The translations under genes and the position numbers were made by a program. Shown here piece after piece: positions 24,227 to 32,981 of a DNA stretch of 64,000 nt (position 1 is its first letter; each line of letters begins with the position of its first letter). The notes under the pieces are model-generated. The model was not told the DNA's origin, searched no databases, and worked only from the letters and a program-made list of their open reading frames with translations. Origin of the DNA: Gemmatimonadota bacterium (GTDB lineage Bacteria > Latescibacterota > UBA2968 > UBA8231); NCBI GenBank assembly GCA_009841115.1, contig VXML01000018.1, positions 1 through 64,000 of the forward strand, in the 5' to 3' direction.

Positions 24227-24909
24227 TGATCCCTGTCCCGCCACTGCCACGCAAAGGGCAGGTGCATTAGAGCGAAAACAGTGATAAAGACGGCGGAGAC
24301 GACCACTAGAAAGAGCCAGTGCGGATAGGCGTGGATAAAGGCGAGCTGTTTAGGGGCCGAGAGCGTAAAAAAATAATTAGTGCCGAGATACAGGTTGAGG
24401 GGGGTAATGACCAAGGCGTAGAGGTGGACGGCGATATAGCTGCGCAGAATCGCCCGCGCCGACGGGCGGTAGCGGCACCCAAAGGTGAAATAGAACCCCG
24501 CGCCGACCAAGGCGACATGGGTCAGGAAATAGCGAATCTCGGCGATGGGGCGGATCGACCCGGTCTCCGAGATCGCCGGGAAACAAACCGCCAGCAGAGC
24601 ACCGACCACCCCCGCGTAATACGCCAGTTCGGACCACAGCCTCCCACCTGTTGCCAGCCCGGCGAACAGGACGAATACCGACAGATCGCACAGGTGCAGG
24701 GGCAGGTTATCGACGATGGCAATGCCAGCAACGAAGTGCCGATAGGCAAACCAGCCGAGTTCGTTGACCAGCACCAAGGCGAACAGCGCGCGCCGGAAGG
24801 CCGCATGAGCTCGCCCGTCCGGTGGCCACCGCCTCATATTGGCACAGCCCGCCGCGAAGAGCACGGCCATCCCGATCCAGCACAGGTGGCGCGCCGAAAA
24901 TAGTTCCAT
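24223..24909 (-). CDS. TIGR02206-like integral membrane protein
   Basis: About 228 residues from the ATG at 24909, with seven or so hydrophobic spans. The starting MELFSARHLCWI, the central NLPLHLCDLSVFVL and the NYFFTLSAP segment are typical of the TIGR02206/YwaF family of unknown function. No catalytic motif is known for the family. It is 16 nt downstream of the Omp85-type gene on the same strand, possibly cotranscribed. Confidence 0.82.
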   Translation of the reverse strand: MELFSARHLCWIGMAVLFAAGCANMRRWPPDGRAHAAFRRALFALVLVNELGWFAYRHFVAGIAIVDNLPLHLCDLSVFVLFAGLATGGRLWSELAYYAGVVGALLAVCFPAISETGSIRPIAEIRYFLTHVALVGAGFYFTFGCRYRPSARAILRSYIAVHLYALVITPLNLYLGTNYFFTLSAPKQLAFIHAYPHWLFLVVVSAVFITVFALMHLPFAWQWRDRDH

Positions 24910-24925
24910 GCCGCCCCGAGAATCC

Positions 24926-26029
24926 TCAGAAAACCTGTGAAAAGGTGATGTAGATTGCCCTGCGGCCACCCGAGGTGCCGTAGTCGGCCCGCACGATCGT
25001 ACTCTGCCAGTGGCAACGCAACCCCATGCCGCTACCGCTGCGCCATCCGCCGCTCGTCGGCAGTGAGTCGCGGGCGAATATCTGCCCGATGTCGCCGAAG
25101 GCCACTAGTCCCAGATACAGGTGCTGCTGACGCCATACCGGCAGCCCGCGCCAGCGCAGTTCGCCGTTGAACACTATCCGCGCCTCGCCCCGGTCCCTAG
25201 CACTAGCCAAGCCGCGCACCGTGCCGCTGCCCCCCATGTTTAGTTCCTCGTAGAAGGGTAGATCCCCTATGGTCCAATTGACGCGCAGACGGTTGGCGAC
25301 CACCAGCCCGTACCCCAAGGCATGGAAGTGCCGGTGGTCGAAACCGAGCGTCGCCCCCCGGTAATCTCCACCGCCGCCAACTCCGAAGTCCACCAGCAAC
25401 TCCTCCAGCACGCCCGAGGTCGCGTTGTTGTAGTTGTCGCGCGTGTCGTAGCGCAGCGAGCCGACAAACTGGGCGAATGTGCCCCCATCCGCGCCGAGGG
25501 GGTCGAGCGCGGAGAGGATGCTCTCGGCGGCGTTCGGTTCAATATCGTTGTGGCTCAAACGTCCCCCGATGCGCAGACGCCAAGGGAAGCGCAGAGTGCG
25601 GATCCACTTGACCTTGAATTCCGGGAAGGCTTGCCGGAACGTCCTCTGATCCCGCGAATACCCGGCGATATCCTCATCGCTGAGGCCGCCGTAGTAATTG
25701 GCGAAATCCTCCTTCTCGTAAACTAGTTCGACCTCGAGCCTCCGGCCGGGCCGGAATTCGGGCGTATCGACGAGCAAGCGGTGTACCCACTTGCCCTTAG
25801 TTGAGATAAATACTTGGGCGCTGTATTTGCGGCGATAAGGTACGCTCTGGCCATCGTATTCGAAGAGATTGGCCCGCAGCCCGTATCCAGTGCCGTCGTC
25901 CGAGCTGAAATTCAACAACGGCACCGCGGTCGGGCGCCAGCCGACTGTCTCGTGGACCTGCTGAGCACCGCTCGGACACGCCCACGCGAATGCCAAAATT
26001 GCCGCAATATTAAGGACCCGATTCAGCAT
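24926..26029 (-). CDS. Omp85/BamA-family outer-membrane protein
   Basis: A 367-residue protein with a signal peptide (to about residue 22) and a beta-barrel. Alternating strands are seen throughout, GSGTVRGL at about 265-275 is the Omp85 VRGY/F-type loop motif, and the C-terminus ends in Phe (YITFSQVF) as expected for barrel insertion. There is no obvious POTRA domain, so it is a short bacterial-surface-antigen type rather than BamA itself. Its cargo or role is unknown. Confidence 0.85.
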   Translation of the reverse strand: MLNRVLNIAAILAFAWACPSGAQQVHETVGWRPTAVPLLNFSSDDGTGYGLRANLFEYDGQSVPYRRKYSAQVFISTKGKWVHRLLVDTPEFRPGRRLEVELVYEKEDFANYYGGLSDEDIAGYSRDQRTFRQAFPEFKVKWIRTLRFPWRLRIGGRLSHNDIEPNAAESILSALDPLGADGGTFAQFVGSLRYDTRDNYNNATSGVLEELLVDFGVGGGGDYRGATLGFDHRHFHALGYGLVVANRLRVNWTIGDLPFYEELNMGGSGTVRGLASARDRGEARIVFNGELRWRGLPVWRQQHLYLGLVAFGDIGQIFARDSLPTSGGWRSGSGMGLRCHWQSTIVRADYGTSGGRRAIYITFSQVF

Positions 26030-26340
26030 AGACCGACCCTCACTAAAGTGGTTTTATGCGCTATGTAGCCGTCCGCATTGCCTGCATTAAGTATGGTCAA
26101 TCAGCAGATGGAGTGCTACCGGTCCGCGCAGCTCGTAGTGGCCCTCCAATGGATAGCGATAATAAGGAACGAGTCGCCCCCTTGCGATGTCTATACTAAT
26201 AAGCTCTGCCATTTTATGCGGTAATAAGGAATGAATCTTCCCTTTTTGCTGTCTATACTTAACCATATCTGTTTGTTATATTCCTAACTTACGACAATGG
26301 CGCAAAGCGTTAATGGCCGCGCGCCTAAAAAAAATCGCGC
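26030..26340. other. 311-nt divergent intergenic region
   Basis: This gap separates the Omp85-type gene from the TPR operon. It holds a duplicated promoter-like element described separately and is visibly more AT-rich than its flanks. I see no ORF with support, no tRNA and no strong hairpin. Confidence 0.7.
26161..26259 (+). repeat. Duplicated 37-bp element, each copy ending in TATACT
   Basis: Copies at 26161-26197 and 26223-26259 match at 29 of 37 positions, 62 bp apart. Both start AATAAGGAA and end TGTCTATACT. The shared TATACT resembles a -10 box, but no clear -35 lies 17 nt before it. Twin promoter or operator sites for the TPR operon are possible. Confidence 0.65.
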
Positions 26341-26922
26341 GTGAATTACTCTGTGAAAAATTCCTTACGCCTCGTGGCCTTTGGCTTGGGGGCGCTGTGT
26401 CTGCACGGCTGTCTGGAACTGGTGCGTAGGCCAGCGGCGGGCGAACCCATCGGCTACGAGTACGCCTCAGCCGCCGACACCACAGCCACGAGCGCAGCTA
26501 CTATCCAACCTGCGCCGGTGCTAGTTGTCATAGATCGCCCCAAGCGCTCGCGCCAGCAGTTGCAAAACATCGAGCAGGTCAACAAATACGCGCTCTGGTG
26601 CATTGAAAACGCCATGTGGAACGAGGCCCAATCGCACATGGAACGCGCCCTAGCGCAAGACAGCTTGTCGGCTAGCTTGCACAACAACTTAGGGGTCATC
26701 TACGAGCGGCTCGGCATGACCGACAAAGCCGCTCAATTCTACGAGCGGGCGCGGGCCCTCAACCCCACCCGCGAAGCTTATGCCGCCAATTTGCGCCACC
26801 TGCAACAATACCAGCAGGCCAGCCTCGACTCTACAGACTCACTTGATATATTCAGGGGGGACGATGGTCCGCGGCCGCGGACCAGACGCCCCGAATATTC
26901 ACCTACATCCACGGGAGAGTGA
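26341..26922 (+). CDS. TPR-containing lipoprotein
   Basis: A 193-residue protein read from GTG at 26341 (a second GTG at 26353 gives a neater MKNSLRLV start). The lipobox LHGC is near 20-24. After a Thr/Ala-rich linker come two to three TPR units (MWNEAQSHMERALAQDS, then SASLHNNLGVIYERLGMTDKAAQFYERARALNP). Its tail is Arg/Pro-rich. It probably sits at the outer membrane as an assembly factor. Its stop overlaps the next start by 4 nt (GTGA), so the three genes to 30811 form one operon. Confidence 0.85.
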   Translation: MNYSVKNSLRLVAFGLGALCLHGCLELVRRPAAGEPIGYEYASAADTTATSAATIQPAPVLVVIDRPKRSRQQLQNIEQVNKYALWCIENAMWNEAQSHMERALAQDSLSASLHNNLGVIYERLGMTDKAAQFYERARALNPTREAYAANLRHLQQYQQASLDSTDSLDIFRGDDGPRPRTRRPEYSPTSTGE

Positions 26923-29900
26923 ACGTGCAGGCTATAACGAGATTTCACAGCCTCGCCTGCGCCGCCCTGCTCGCTTGGGGCACCGCAGACCTCTGCGCCC
27001 AGGACATTCTCACCTTGCAGTTGCAGCAAGGGTTCGGGAAAAACAAGGTCCGCTACCGAGACTTCCAGTGGGAAATCCTCGAAAGCGAGCACATAGAGCT
27101 TCACTTTGAGTCTGAATTCCAGAATCTGGCCGTGCAGGCGATCGAGTACCTCGAAGAGGGCTACGATCACATCAGCCAAATTTTACACCACGACCTTTCG
27201 CACCGACCGCCGGTCGTCATCTATCAGTCGCACTACCAGTTCCAGCAGACCAATATCTTCCCCGACTTTCTGCCGCCTGGCGTCGCTGGCTTTGCCGAGC
27301 CGCTGCGCTTCCGCATGGTAGTTCCCTTTACGGGCGATCTCGACGAGTTCCGCAATGTCCTCGTCCACGAACTGACCCACATTTTCCAGTACGACATCGT
27401 TCACAAAGGCCCCATTCGCCGCATCACTAGCCCGATTGCCCAGCCGCCCACTTGGCTGATGGAGGGCATGGCCGAATACACCACCCCGGGCCGCAACACC
27501 ATCGATGAAATGGTCCTCCGCGACGCCGTACTCACCGACGGTCTCATCCCCATTGAAACCATGAATCAGGCTTGGGGCCAAGGCAACGTATTCCTCGCAT
27601 ACAAGCAAAGCCACGCGCTCATGGAGTACATTGCCCAGCAGTACGGCCCCGAAAAAATCAGCCGTATCCTCCGCCTGTGGGACAGCCAGCACGACACCGA
27701 CAAGCTCATGGATCGCCTGATCGGTATGGACTTGAAAACCCTCGACGAGCGCTGGTCGGCCCAGATGCGCAAAACCTACTGGCCTCTCTTGCAGACGCGC
27801 GACTACACCTCTGAATTCGCCGAGAAGATAGGCGACGACGAGAATGTCCACAGCTTTTCCAGCGCCTGCTGGTCGCTCAGCGGCGATATGCTCGCCGTCC
27901 ACTCTTCAGACGGGATCGAACAGCACGTGGACATCATCCGTCTGCGCGATGCCTCGCTCGTCGAGCGCGTCACCGAGAGCATGCGCGCCGCCGACTACGA
28001 TCACCTCAGCATCGGCAGCGGCACCGTGGCTTGGGCACAAGACGGCCAGACCATCGCCTTTGTCGCCAAGGAAGGTCCCCGCGACCGCATCATGCTGTGG
28101 AACCTCTACGACAAGAAGCTCGTGCAGACCCTGACTATGCCCGACTTGGATCTCGTCGAGAGCCTAACTTGGTCCCCCGACAGCCGCCACCTCGCCTTTA
28201 TCGGCACGGGACAGGGCCAGAGCGATCTCTACATCATTGATGTGCAGACCGGCGAACGGCGTCAGCTCACGGGCACACCCGAGCGCGAAGATCATCCGAA
28301 CTGGTCGCCCGACGGCCAGCGCATCGCCTTTAGCAGCAAGTACCGCAACCAGTTCGACATCAAAATTTACGACCTAGCCGAGGGCACAGCGCACGCGGCC
28401 ATCTCCACCCCCACCGACGATTTGTGGCCTCAGTGGCTGCCCGAAGGCAACAAGCTGCTCTTCGTCTCCACCCGCGACAAGATCAACGACCTTTTCGTCT
28501 ATCATCTCGACGAGAGCCGTGAATTCCGCCTGACCCGCAGCCTCAGCGGCATTATGAACCCTGCCCTCTCGCCCGATGGGCGGCAGATCGTATTCAACAC
28601 CTACTTCAAGGGCCGCAGCCACCTCTACCGGATGGCCATGCCCGAATGGCCCGAGGTCAAGCGCAAAGACGCCCAGCTACTGGCCCGCGTGGCCGAAGCC
28701 GTACCGCCAGCCGAAGTAGAACCGCCAGTCGAAGCAGAGGCACCAACCGAAGCAGAACCACCAGCCACCGAGACCCTAGCCATAGAAGTGCCCTCGGTTC
28801 GACCCATGGTAGAGGGCGACGCCGTACTCTCCGACCAAGGGGGTACCCCGAGCCTAGGGCAGGTCTCGGACCCGAAGGAGCCGGAACTTCCGGACGACGC
28901 CGTACTCCTAGCCGGAGCCAGCGGCCCGTTGCCTCCCACTGAATCTCAAGAGCCGCAAGCTGCCGTCCAGCTTATCACCGACGACGGCAACGACGATGAA
29001 TTGGAGCTGCGCCGTCGCCGCTATACCCCCAAGCTCGAATTCGACGGCATCTCCGTGCAGATGGGCTATTTCGATGGGTTTTTATCGTCGATTGCCCAAC
29101 TGAGCATGAGCGATCTTTTGGGCAATCACTCGCTGGTTTTGGCCACGGATTACGTAGCTGCGCAGGACATCAGCAATGACTTCAACTTTGCCGCTAGCTA
29201 CAGCTACTACGGCAAGCGGCCCACGTACCACGTGTCCATTTTCAATTGGAACCAGTACTTCATCAACGATCGCAACTTCCTCGTCCAAGGCCGCGCCCCG
29301 GCTCGGGGCATTAGCCGTCTCCAGCAGCGCGGTGCGTTGGCCAACGCCAGCTATCCGCTCGACCTGTACCGCCGCCTCGACCTGAGCTATACCTATGTCG
29401 GCGAGCAAGAAGAACAGGTCAGTCCTTTCTACGAGCCAGATTCTACTGCTACCAGTACTCATCTGTTCAAGACCGCATACGTCCACGACTCCATTACCTA
29501 CGGTCTTTTGGGTGCCACCGCTGGCAAGCGCTACTTTCTCTCGGTGGGGCGCACGCTCAGCCTTGGCTCAACCACGCGCTCTTTCTCGCACCTCGAATTC
29601 GACTATCGCCACTACTTGCGGCTGGGGCGTTGGTCGGTGCTGGGCCTGCGAGCCTATAGCGTGGGGTCTTTGGGCCGCGACGCCCTCGAATACAACCTAG
29701 GGGGGCCGACTTGGTACCTGCCCTTCTATACAGGCTTCAATCTCAATACTGGGCCGCTACGCGGCTACCAGTTCTCGGCCTTCACCGGCAGCCGAGTTCT
29801 GCTGACCAATGTCGAGTTGCGCGTCCCCTTTGTGCGCGGCATCCTCTTTGGCTGGCCCGGCACCTTCCTGATTCCAGCGGTTGATGGTAGCCTGTTTATG

Positions 29901-30125
29901 GATATGGGCATGGCCTGGGATAAGGGCGACGAAATCGACCTGTGGCCCTTCCGCAACCCACACGCCGCACTCGCGTCTTCCCCACGGCAGGTACACGCCA
30001 GCGTCGGCTTTGGCCTCTTAGTGTACTTCTTGCTGCCGATGAACTTTGAATTCGCTAGGCAGATGGACCTACAAGGCAACTTCTCGGACTTCAAGTTTCA
30101 CTTCAGCTTTGGACAGAGCTTTTGA
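26919..30125 (+). CDS. Secreted peptidase / PD40-propeller / outer-membrane-barrel protein
   Basis: A 1068-residue protein with three parts. After a signal peptide, residues 40-300 look like a gluzincin peptidase (peptidase MA type) with zinc motif HELTH (150-154) and WLMEGMAEY near 179-187. Residues 300-590 carry WD40-like PD40/TolB propeller units (SPDSRHLAFIG, SPDGQRIAFSS, SPDGRQIVF). After an Ala/Glu/Pro-rich linker (about 590-690), residues 700-1068 resemble an Omp85-type barrel and end in Phe (FSFGQSF). It is likely an outer-membrane protein with periplasmic enzyme parts. GTG start overlaps the lipoprotein gene before it. Confidence 0.85.
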   Translation: MNVQAITRFHSLACAALLAWGTADLCAQDILTLQLQQGFGKNKVRYRDFQWEILESEHIELHFESEFQNLAVQAIEYLEEGYDHISQILHHDLSHRPPVVIYQSHYQFQQTNIFPDFLPPGVAGFAEPLRFRMVVPFTGDLDEFRNVLVHELTHIFQYDIVHKGPIRRITSPIAQPPTWLMEGMAEYTTPGRNTIDEMVLRDAVLTDGLIPIETMNQAWGQGNVFLAYKQSHALMEYIAQQYGPEKISRILRLWDSQHDTDKLMDRLIGMDLKTLDERWSAQMRKTYWPLLQTRDYTSEFAEKIGDDENVHSFSSACWSLSGDMLAVHSSDGIEQHVDIIRLRDASLVERVTESMRAADYDHLSIGSGTVAWAQDGQTIAFVAKEGPRDRIMLWNLYDKKLVQTLTMPDLDLVESLTWSPDSRHLAFIGTGQGQSDLYIIDVQTGERRQLTGTPEREDHPNWSPDGQRIAFSSKYRNQFDIKIYDLAEGTAHAAISTPTDDLWPQWLPEGNKLLFVSTRDKINDLFVYHLDESREFRLTRSLSGIMNPALSPDGRQIVFNTYFKGRSHLYRMAMPEWPEVKRKDAQLLARVAEAVPPAEVEPPVEAEAPTEAEPPATETLAIEVPSVRPMVEGDAVLSDQGGTPSLGQVSDPKEPELPDDAVLLAGASGPLPPTESQEPQAAVQLITDDGNDDELELRRRRYTPKLEFDGISVQMGYFDGFLSSIAQLSMSDLLGNHSLVLATDYVAAQDISNDFNFAASYSYYGKRPTYHVSIFNWNQYFINDRNFLVQGRAPARGISRLQQRGALANASYPLDLYRRLDLSYTYVGEQEEQVSPFYEPDSTATSTHLFKTAYVHDSITYGLLGATAGKRYFLSVGRTLSLGSTTRSFSHLEFDYRHYLRLGRWSVLGLRAYSVGSLGRDALEYNLGGPTWYLPFYTGFNLNTGPLRGYQFSAFTGSRVLLTNVELRVPFVRGILFGWPGTFLIPAVDGSLFMDMGMAWDKGDEIDLWPFRNPHAALASSPRQVHASVGFGLLVYFLLPMNFEFARQMDLQGNFSDFKFHFSFGQSF

Positions 30126-30811
30126 TCCGCGTCACTACTTTCGTATTGCTTATTGGCCTAGCGGGGTGCGGCGGCCGCAGCGCTTTTACACGCGTCGAGT
30201 TTCGCGCCCCGTCGCAACCCGATCCGGTCTTGCGCCCCTACCTAGCGGAAGTAGATCACATCGGCGTCGTTTGCGCGACCAACATCGAACCCTTTCGGGA
30301 ACTGGACATCGAGAAGGTCATGGCGCGTCTGTCTAATGCCGTGGTCCGCAGCCTCGGCAACATGCCCAAAACCGAGGTGATGAACCAAGACGAAATCACC
30401 TACCAACTCAAGGGGATTCGCCTTGACTCAACGAGCGTCCACCAAGACTCAGTACAGGCCGTTCTCAAGGAAGAACTCGAGCTCGACGCTTTAGTCTTGA
30501 TCGAGCTAAGGCACTTACAGGCGCGGATGATGCCCATGTCGCCTACACCCTACGGTATGTCGCCCAACCCCGGCATAGACCTGACCATAGATCTCAAGGT
30601 CAGCTTGCTCAATTTCAATACCAAGCAAATCTGGCAACAGGGGGGCACGCAGCGCAATTACCAACCGGTGCAACTACAGCTTTTCGGCGGCAATAAACAA
30701 GGCGAGCGCCAACTGCTCATGGCTCTCGCCCGTCCACTACAACGCTTCCTTTTCCGCATCGCCCCGCCACCCAAGCCGCAGACCCGCCACTTTGATCTAA
30801 GCGGTGATTAG
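30122..30811 (+). CDS. Lipoprotein of unknown function, third gene of the TPR operon
   Basis: A 229-residue protein with TTG start overlapping the upstream stop by 4 nt (TTGA). The signal peptide ends in lipobox LAGCGG near 14-18. The mature part has alternating alpha/beta segments (HIGVVCATNIEPF, a VMARLSNAVVRSLG helix and a LELDALVLIELRH strand) that recall the LPP20 or GNA1162-like lipoprotein fold. No enzyme motif is visible. Tight overlap with the barrel protein suggests it works with it at the outer membrane. Confidence 0.82.
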   Translation: MIRVTTFVLLIGLAGCGGRSAFTRVEFRAPSQPDPVLRPYLAEVDHIGVVCATNIEPFRELDIEKVMARLSNAVVRSLGNMPKTEVMNQDEITYQLKGIRLDSTSVHQDSVQAVLKEELELDALVLIELRHLQARMMPMSPTPYGMSPNPGIDLTIDLKVSLLNFNTKQIWQQGGTQRNYQPVQLQLFGGNKQGERQLLMALARPLQRFLFRIAPPPKPQTRHFDLSGD

Positions 30812-30813
30812 GC

Positions 30814-30852
30814 ACAAAAAAAGCAGAGGGCCTTTCGTTGCCCTCTGCTTCT
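30814..30852. terminator. Bidirectional terminator
   Basis: A perfect 10-bp stem (30821-30830 with 30841-30850, AAGCAGAGGG) has a 10-nt loop. The minus-strand side has a run of T (from 30814-30822), so it strongly ends the Gly/Tyr-rich gene and more weakly the plus-strand lipoprotein gene. Confidence 0.85.
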
Positions 30853-30872
30853 TCTGTGTCTCTAGCGAAAAA

Positions 30873-31574
30873 TCAGCGGCGTCGCTTCTTGGGTTTGGCT
30901 GACTCCTTTGTCGCAGACGATTTGGAGGCTGGTGCCGATGTGGCTGCGGGCGCTTTCGTCGCCGCCCCACTCCCACTCGGCGGCCTGCTAACCGTGGAGC
31001 GCGGCGTAGGCGTAGGAGCGCTGCGCACCCGAGGCTCTACCCGCCGCTGCCACACATTTTCTTCGCGCCGCTGTCTTTCGGTCGCCGCGGCCGGATCGGC
31101 AATCGCCGGCGTCGCGTTCAGCCGACTCGCCGCACGCAAATCGTCGAGCTGGCGCGTGCTGACCAGTTCATAACCTGGCGGCACGTAGTAACCACTCGAA
31201 CTCCGATAGTACGGATCATAGCCGTAACTATAGGGCCCATAACCGCCATAGTAGGAGGGGTAGCCGCCGTAGTAGTAGGGATAGTAGCCAGAGGTAGGAT
31301 AATAGCCACCATAGCCACCATAGCCACCGTAATAGCCGCCGTAGCCACCATAGCCACCGCGCACACCCGGATAGCGGTAGAGATCGTCCATGTAGTCGCG
31401 GTCGTCGAACTGGCCAACCGTGGGAGCCTCGACATCGCGGCTCTTGGCGCGAGCTAGATCCTCGTCGTGCAGGTCGGCGGCCTCATAGGGGCTACTGAGC
31501 ACTGTGTAGCAGCCGCTGGCCATCAGCGCAGTTAGTGGCAGGGCCGAGCACAAAATCAAAGCCTTCGTTTTCAT
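30873..31574 (-). CDS. Gly/Tyr-rich repeat lipoprotein
   Basis: A 233-residue protein with a signal peptide and lipobox ASGC near 19-22. The centre (about 73-125) is a low-complexity run of Gly-Gly-Tyr and Tyr-Tyr-Gly units. A short ordered part follows (PPGYELVSTRQLDDLRAA), and then a Ser/Pro/Ala/Lys-rich basic tail ending KPKKRRR. Such GGY-rich regions are flexible and often adhesive or wall-binding. It is strongly expressed by design: AAAGGAGGGAG lies before the ATG. It has its own terminator. Confidence 0.8.
   Translation of the reverse strand: MKTKALILCSALPLTALMASGCYTVLSSPYEAADLHDEDLARAKSRDVEAPTVGQFDDRDYMDDLYRYPGVRGGYGGYGGYYGGYGGYGGYYPTSGYYPYYYGGYPSYYGGYGPYSYGYDPYYRSSSGYYVPPGYELVSTRQLDDLRAASRLNATPAIADPAAATERQRREENVWQRRVEPRVRSAPTPTPRSTVSRPPSGSGAATKAPAATSAPASKSSATKESAKPKKRRR
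31302..31358 (-). repeat. 9-bp tandem repeat encoding Gly-Gly-Tyr
   Basis: ATAGCCACC on the plus strand (three exact copies at 31302-31328, then close variants) encodes repeated Gly-Gly-Tyr on the minus strand. It is prone to length change. Confidence 0.7.
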
Positions 31575-31661
31575 GGACTTAACTCCCTCCTTTAAGGAGT
31601 GCTAAACTCATCTCTCAATTTTGAATATACACAAACCAGCAACAGGAACAAAAAATAAAAA

Positions 31662-32981
31662 CTAAAAGTTGTAGCCCACGCCAACGACGAGGCGATTAAT
31701 CGCGTAGTCCTCGCTAAGGACGTTGTCTGATAATTCGCTTGAGTATTCTTCTACTTGCTTAAACGCACCCCGCACCCAAGCTATATCTATTTGCATGGCC
31801 TCGTCGATCAAGATCCCAGCCCCAAGAGTGATAAAGCGTCGGTCTTCTTCAATTCGGATGGGCGGATCGTCGGAGCCGGGGTCGCGCGGGCCGATAAAGG
31901 GAACCGGGTCCACGAAATAGCCGGCCCGCAGATCCAGCGCAACGACCGGCACTTGGTACTCGACGCCGAAGTGGTAGCGCAAGACATCTCTGTACTGCGT
32001 CTCAAACGAGGTATCAGCTCGCAAGCCGTAGTCATCGGCCCCCTTGTACTCGCTCTGCGACCACTCGGCCAAATGTAGGCTACCCGCCAGCGTCAGGCCC
32101 GGCAGAGCCGCGGCCGAAGCACCCACGCCGAACTCAAACGGTAGCGCAAGCTCGTACGTGTTGCTCCACTCTTCGTCTGGGAATTCCTGTACGGTCCCGT
32201 CATCGTACTCGACCGAATTGTAACCCTCATCGCTGGAGGATCCGCGAAAGACATAGCGAATTTTGTGCGTCCCCCCGGTGGAAAACGTCGCGCCCAATCT
32301 ATAGCGGGGCTCATCGCGCGGCGTGCGGAGCATCGCGCCCAAGACGGCATACGGAGTCCACTTATATTCATCTGTAAAGGTGTCTCGTGCGCGAAAGCGC
32401 TGCTCGTCGAATACGTCCTCTAAATCCGCCCAGTCAAATTCACTGACGGCCTCGTCCTCGCCGCTGACCAAACCTAAGGTCGCGCCCAGTGAAACAGCCG
32501 GCGACACGTCAATGGCAGCGGACACTCCCGCCAAAGCCAACTCGCCTTCGTGTTGCAAGGCGTGGTTCGCAGCAAGTCCTTGGTCATCGCCTTTGAGATT
32601 GAGGTTCCAGTCAAAGTCCTTGATGCGGGTCAGGCCAGCCGCCAAGACCAAACTGCCGCGATAGACTGGATAGGGATAGACAAAGCCCAGTGAGCCAAAG
32701 CGCGTATTGGTCAACTCGCTTCTCCCTGGAGTGCCGTTGAAAATCGAGTCGTTGGCGCGGCTGTTGCGCAGGAAGGACACCTGCACCTCGCGCTGCTGCA
32801 TCTGGGCCAAGCCCGCCGGATTCCAGTACATGGCCGTGAAATCGTCGGCCACCCCAACAAAAGCACCACCCATACCCATGGCCCGCACCCCAACTCCAGC
32901 AAAGTTGTCGATGGCCCGCTCTTCTTGGGCCACCGCACCGCGGACCCACACGCAAAGCAAAGCAATAGCCAGTATCTTCAT
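31662..32981 (-). CDS. OmpP1/FadL-like outer-membrane protein
   Basis: A 439-residue barrel with a signal peptide. GVGVRAMGMGGAFVGVADDFTAMYWNPAGLA at about 27-60 is the typical FadL/OmpP1 N-terminal block seen also in the PorV family. Many amphipathic strands follow, and the C-terminus ends in Phe (VVGVGYNF). FadL proteins carry hydrophobic compounds; PorV shuttles cargo in type IX secretion. The block alone cannot separate the two. Its start overlaps the YjbH-like gene by 4 nt, so the pair is cotranscribed. Confidence 0.85.
   Translation of the reverse strand: MKILAIALLCVWVRGAVAQEERAIDNFAGVGVRAMGMGGAFVGVADDFTAMYWNPAGLAQMQQREVQVSFLRNSRANDSIFNGTPGRSELTNTRFGSLGFVYPYPVYRGSLVLAAGLTRIKDFDWNLNLKGDDQGLAANHALQHEGELALAGVSAAIDVSPAVSLGATLGLVSGEDEAVSEFDWADLEDVFDEQRFRARDTFTDEYKWTPYAVLGAMLRTPRDEPRYRLGATFSTGGTHKIRYVFRGSSSDEGYNSVEYDDGTVQEFPDEEWSNTYELALPFEFGVGASAAALPGLTLAGSLHLAEWSQSEYKGADDYGLRADTSFETQYRDVLRYHFGVEYQVPVVALDLRAGYFVDPVPFIGPRDPGSDDPPIRIEEDRRFITLGAGILIDEAMQIDIAWVRGAFKQVEEYSSELSDNVLSEDYAINRLVVGVGYNF

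Noticed and set aside
24319-24903. 194-residue plus-strand frame antisense to the TIGR02206-like gene
   Set aside because: The minus-strand frame has clear membrane spans and family pattern, whereas this one is charged low-complexity sequence.
28680-28980. Ala/Glu/Pro-rich repeat in the 1068-residue protein as a separate repeat element
   Set aside because: It is a short degenerate linker between propeller and barrel, with no clear DNA unit long enough to count as a repeat element.
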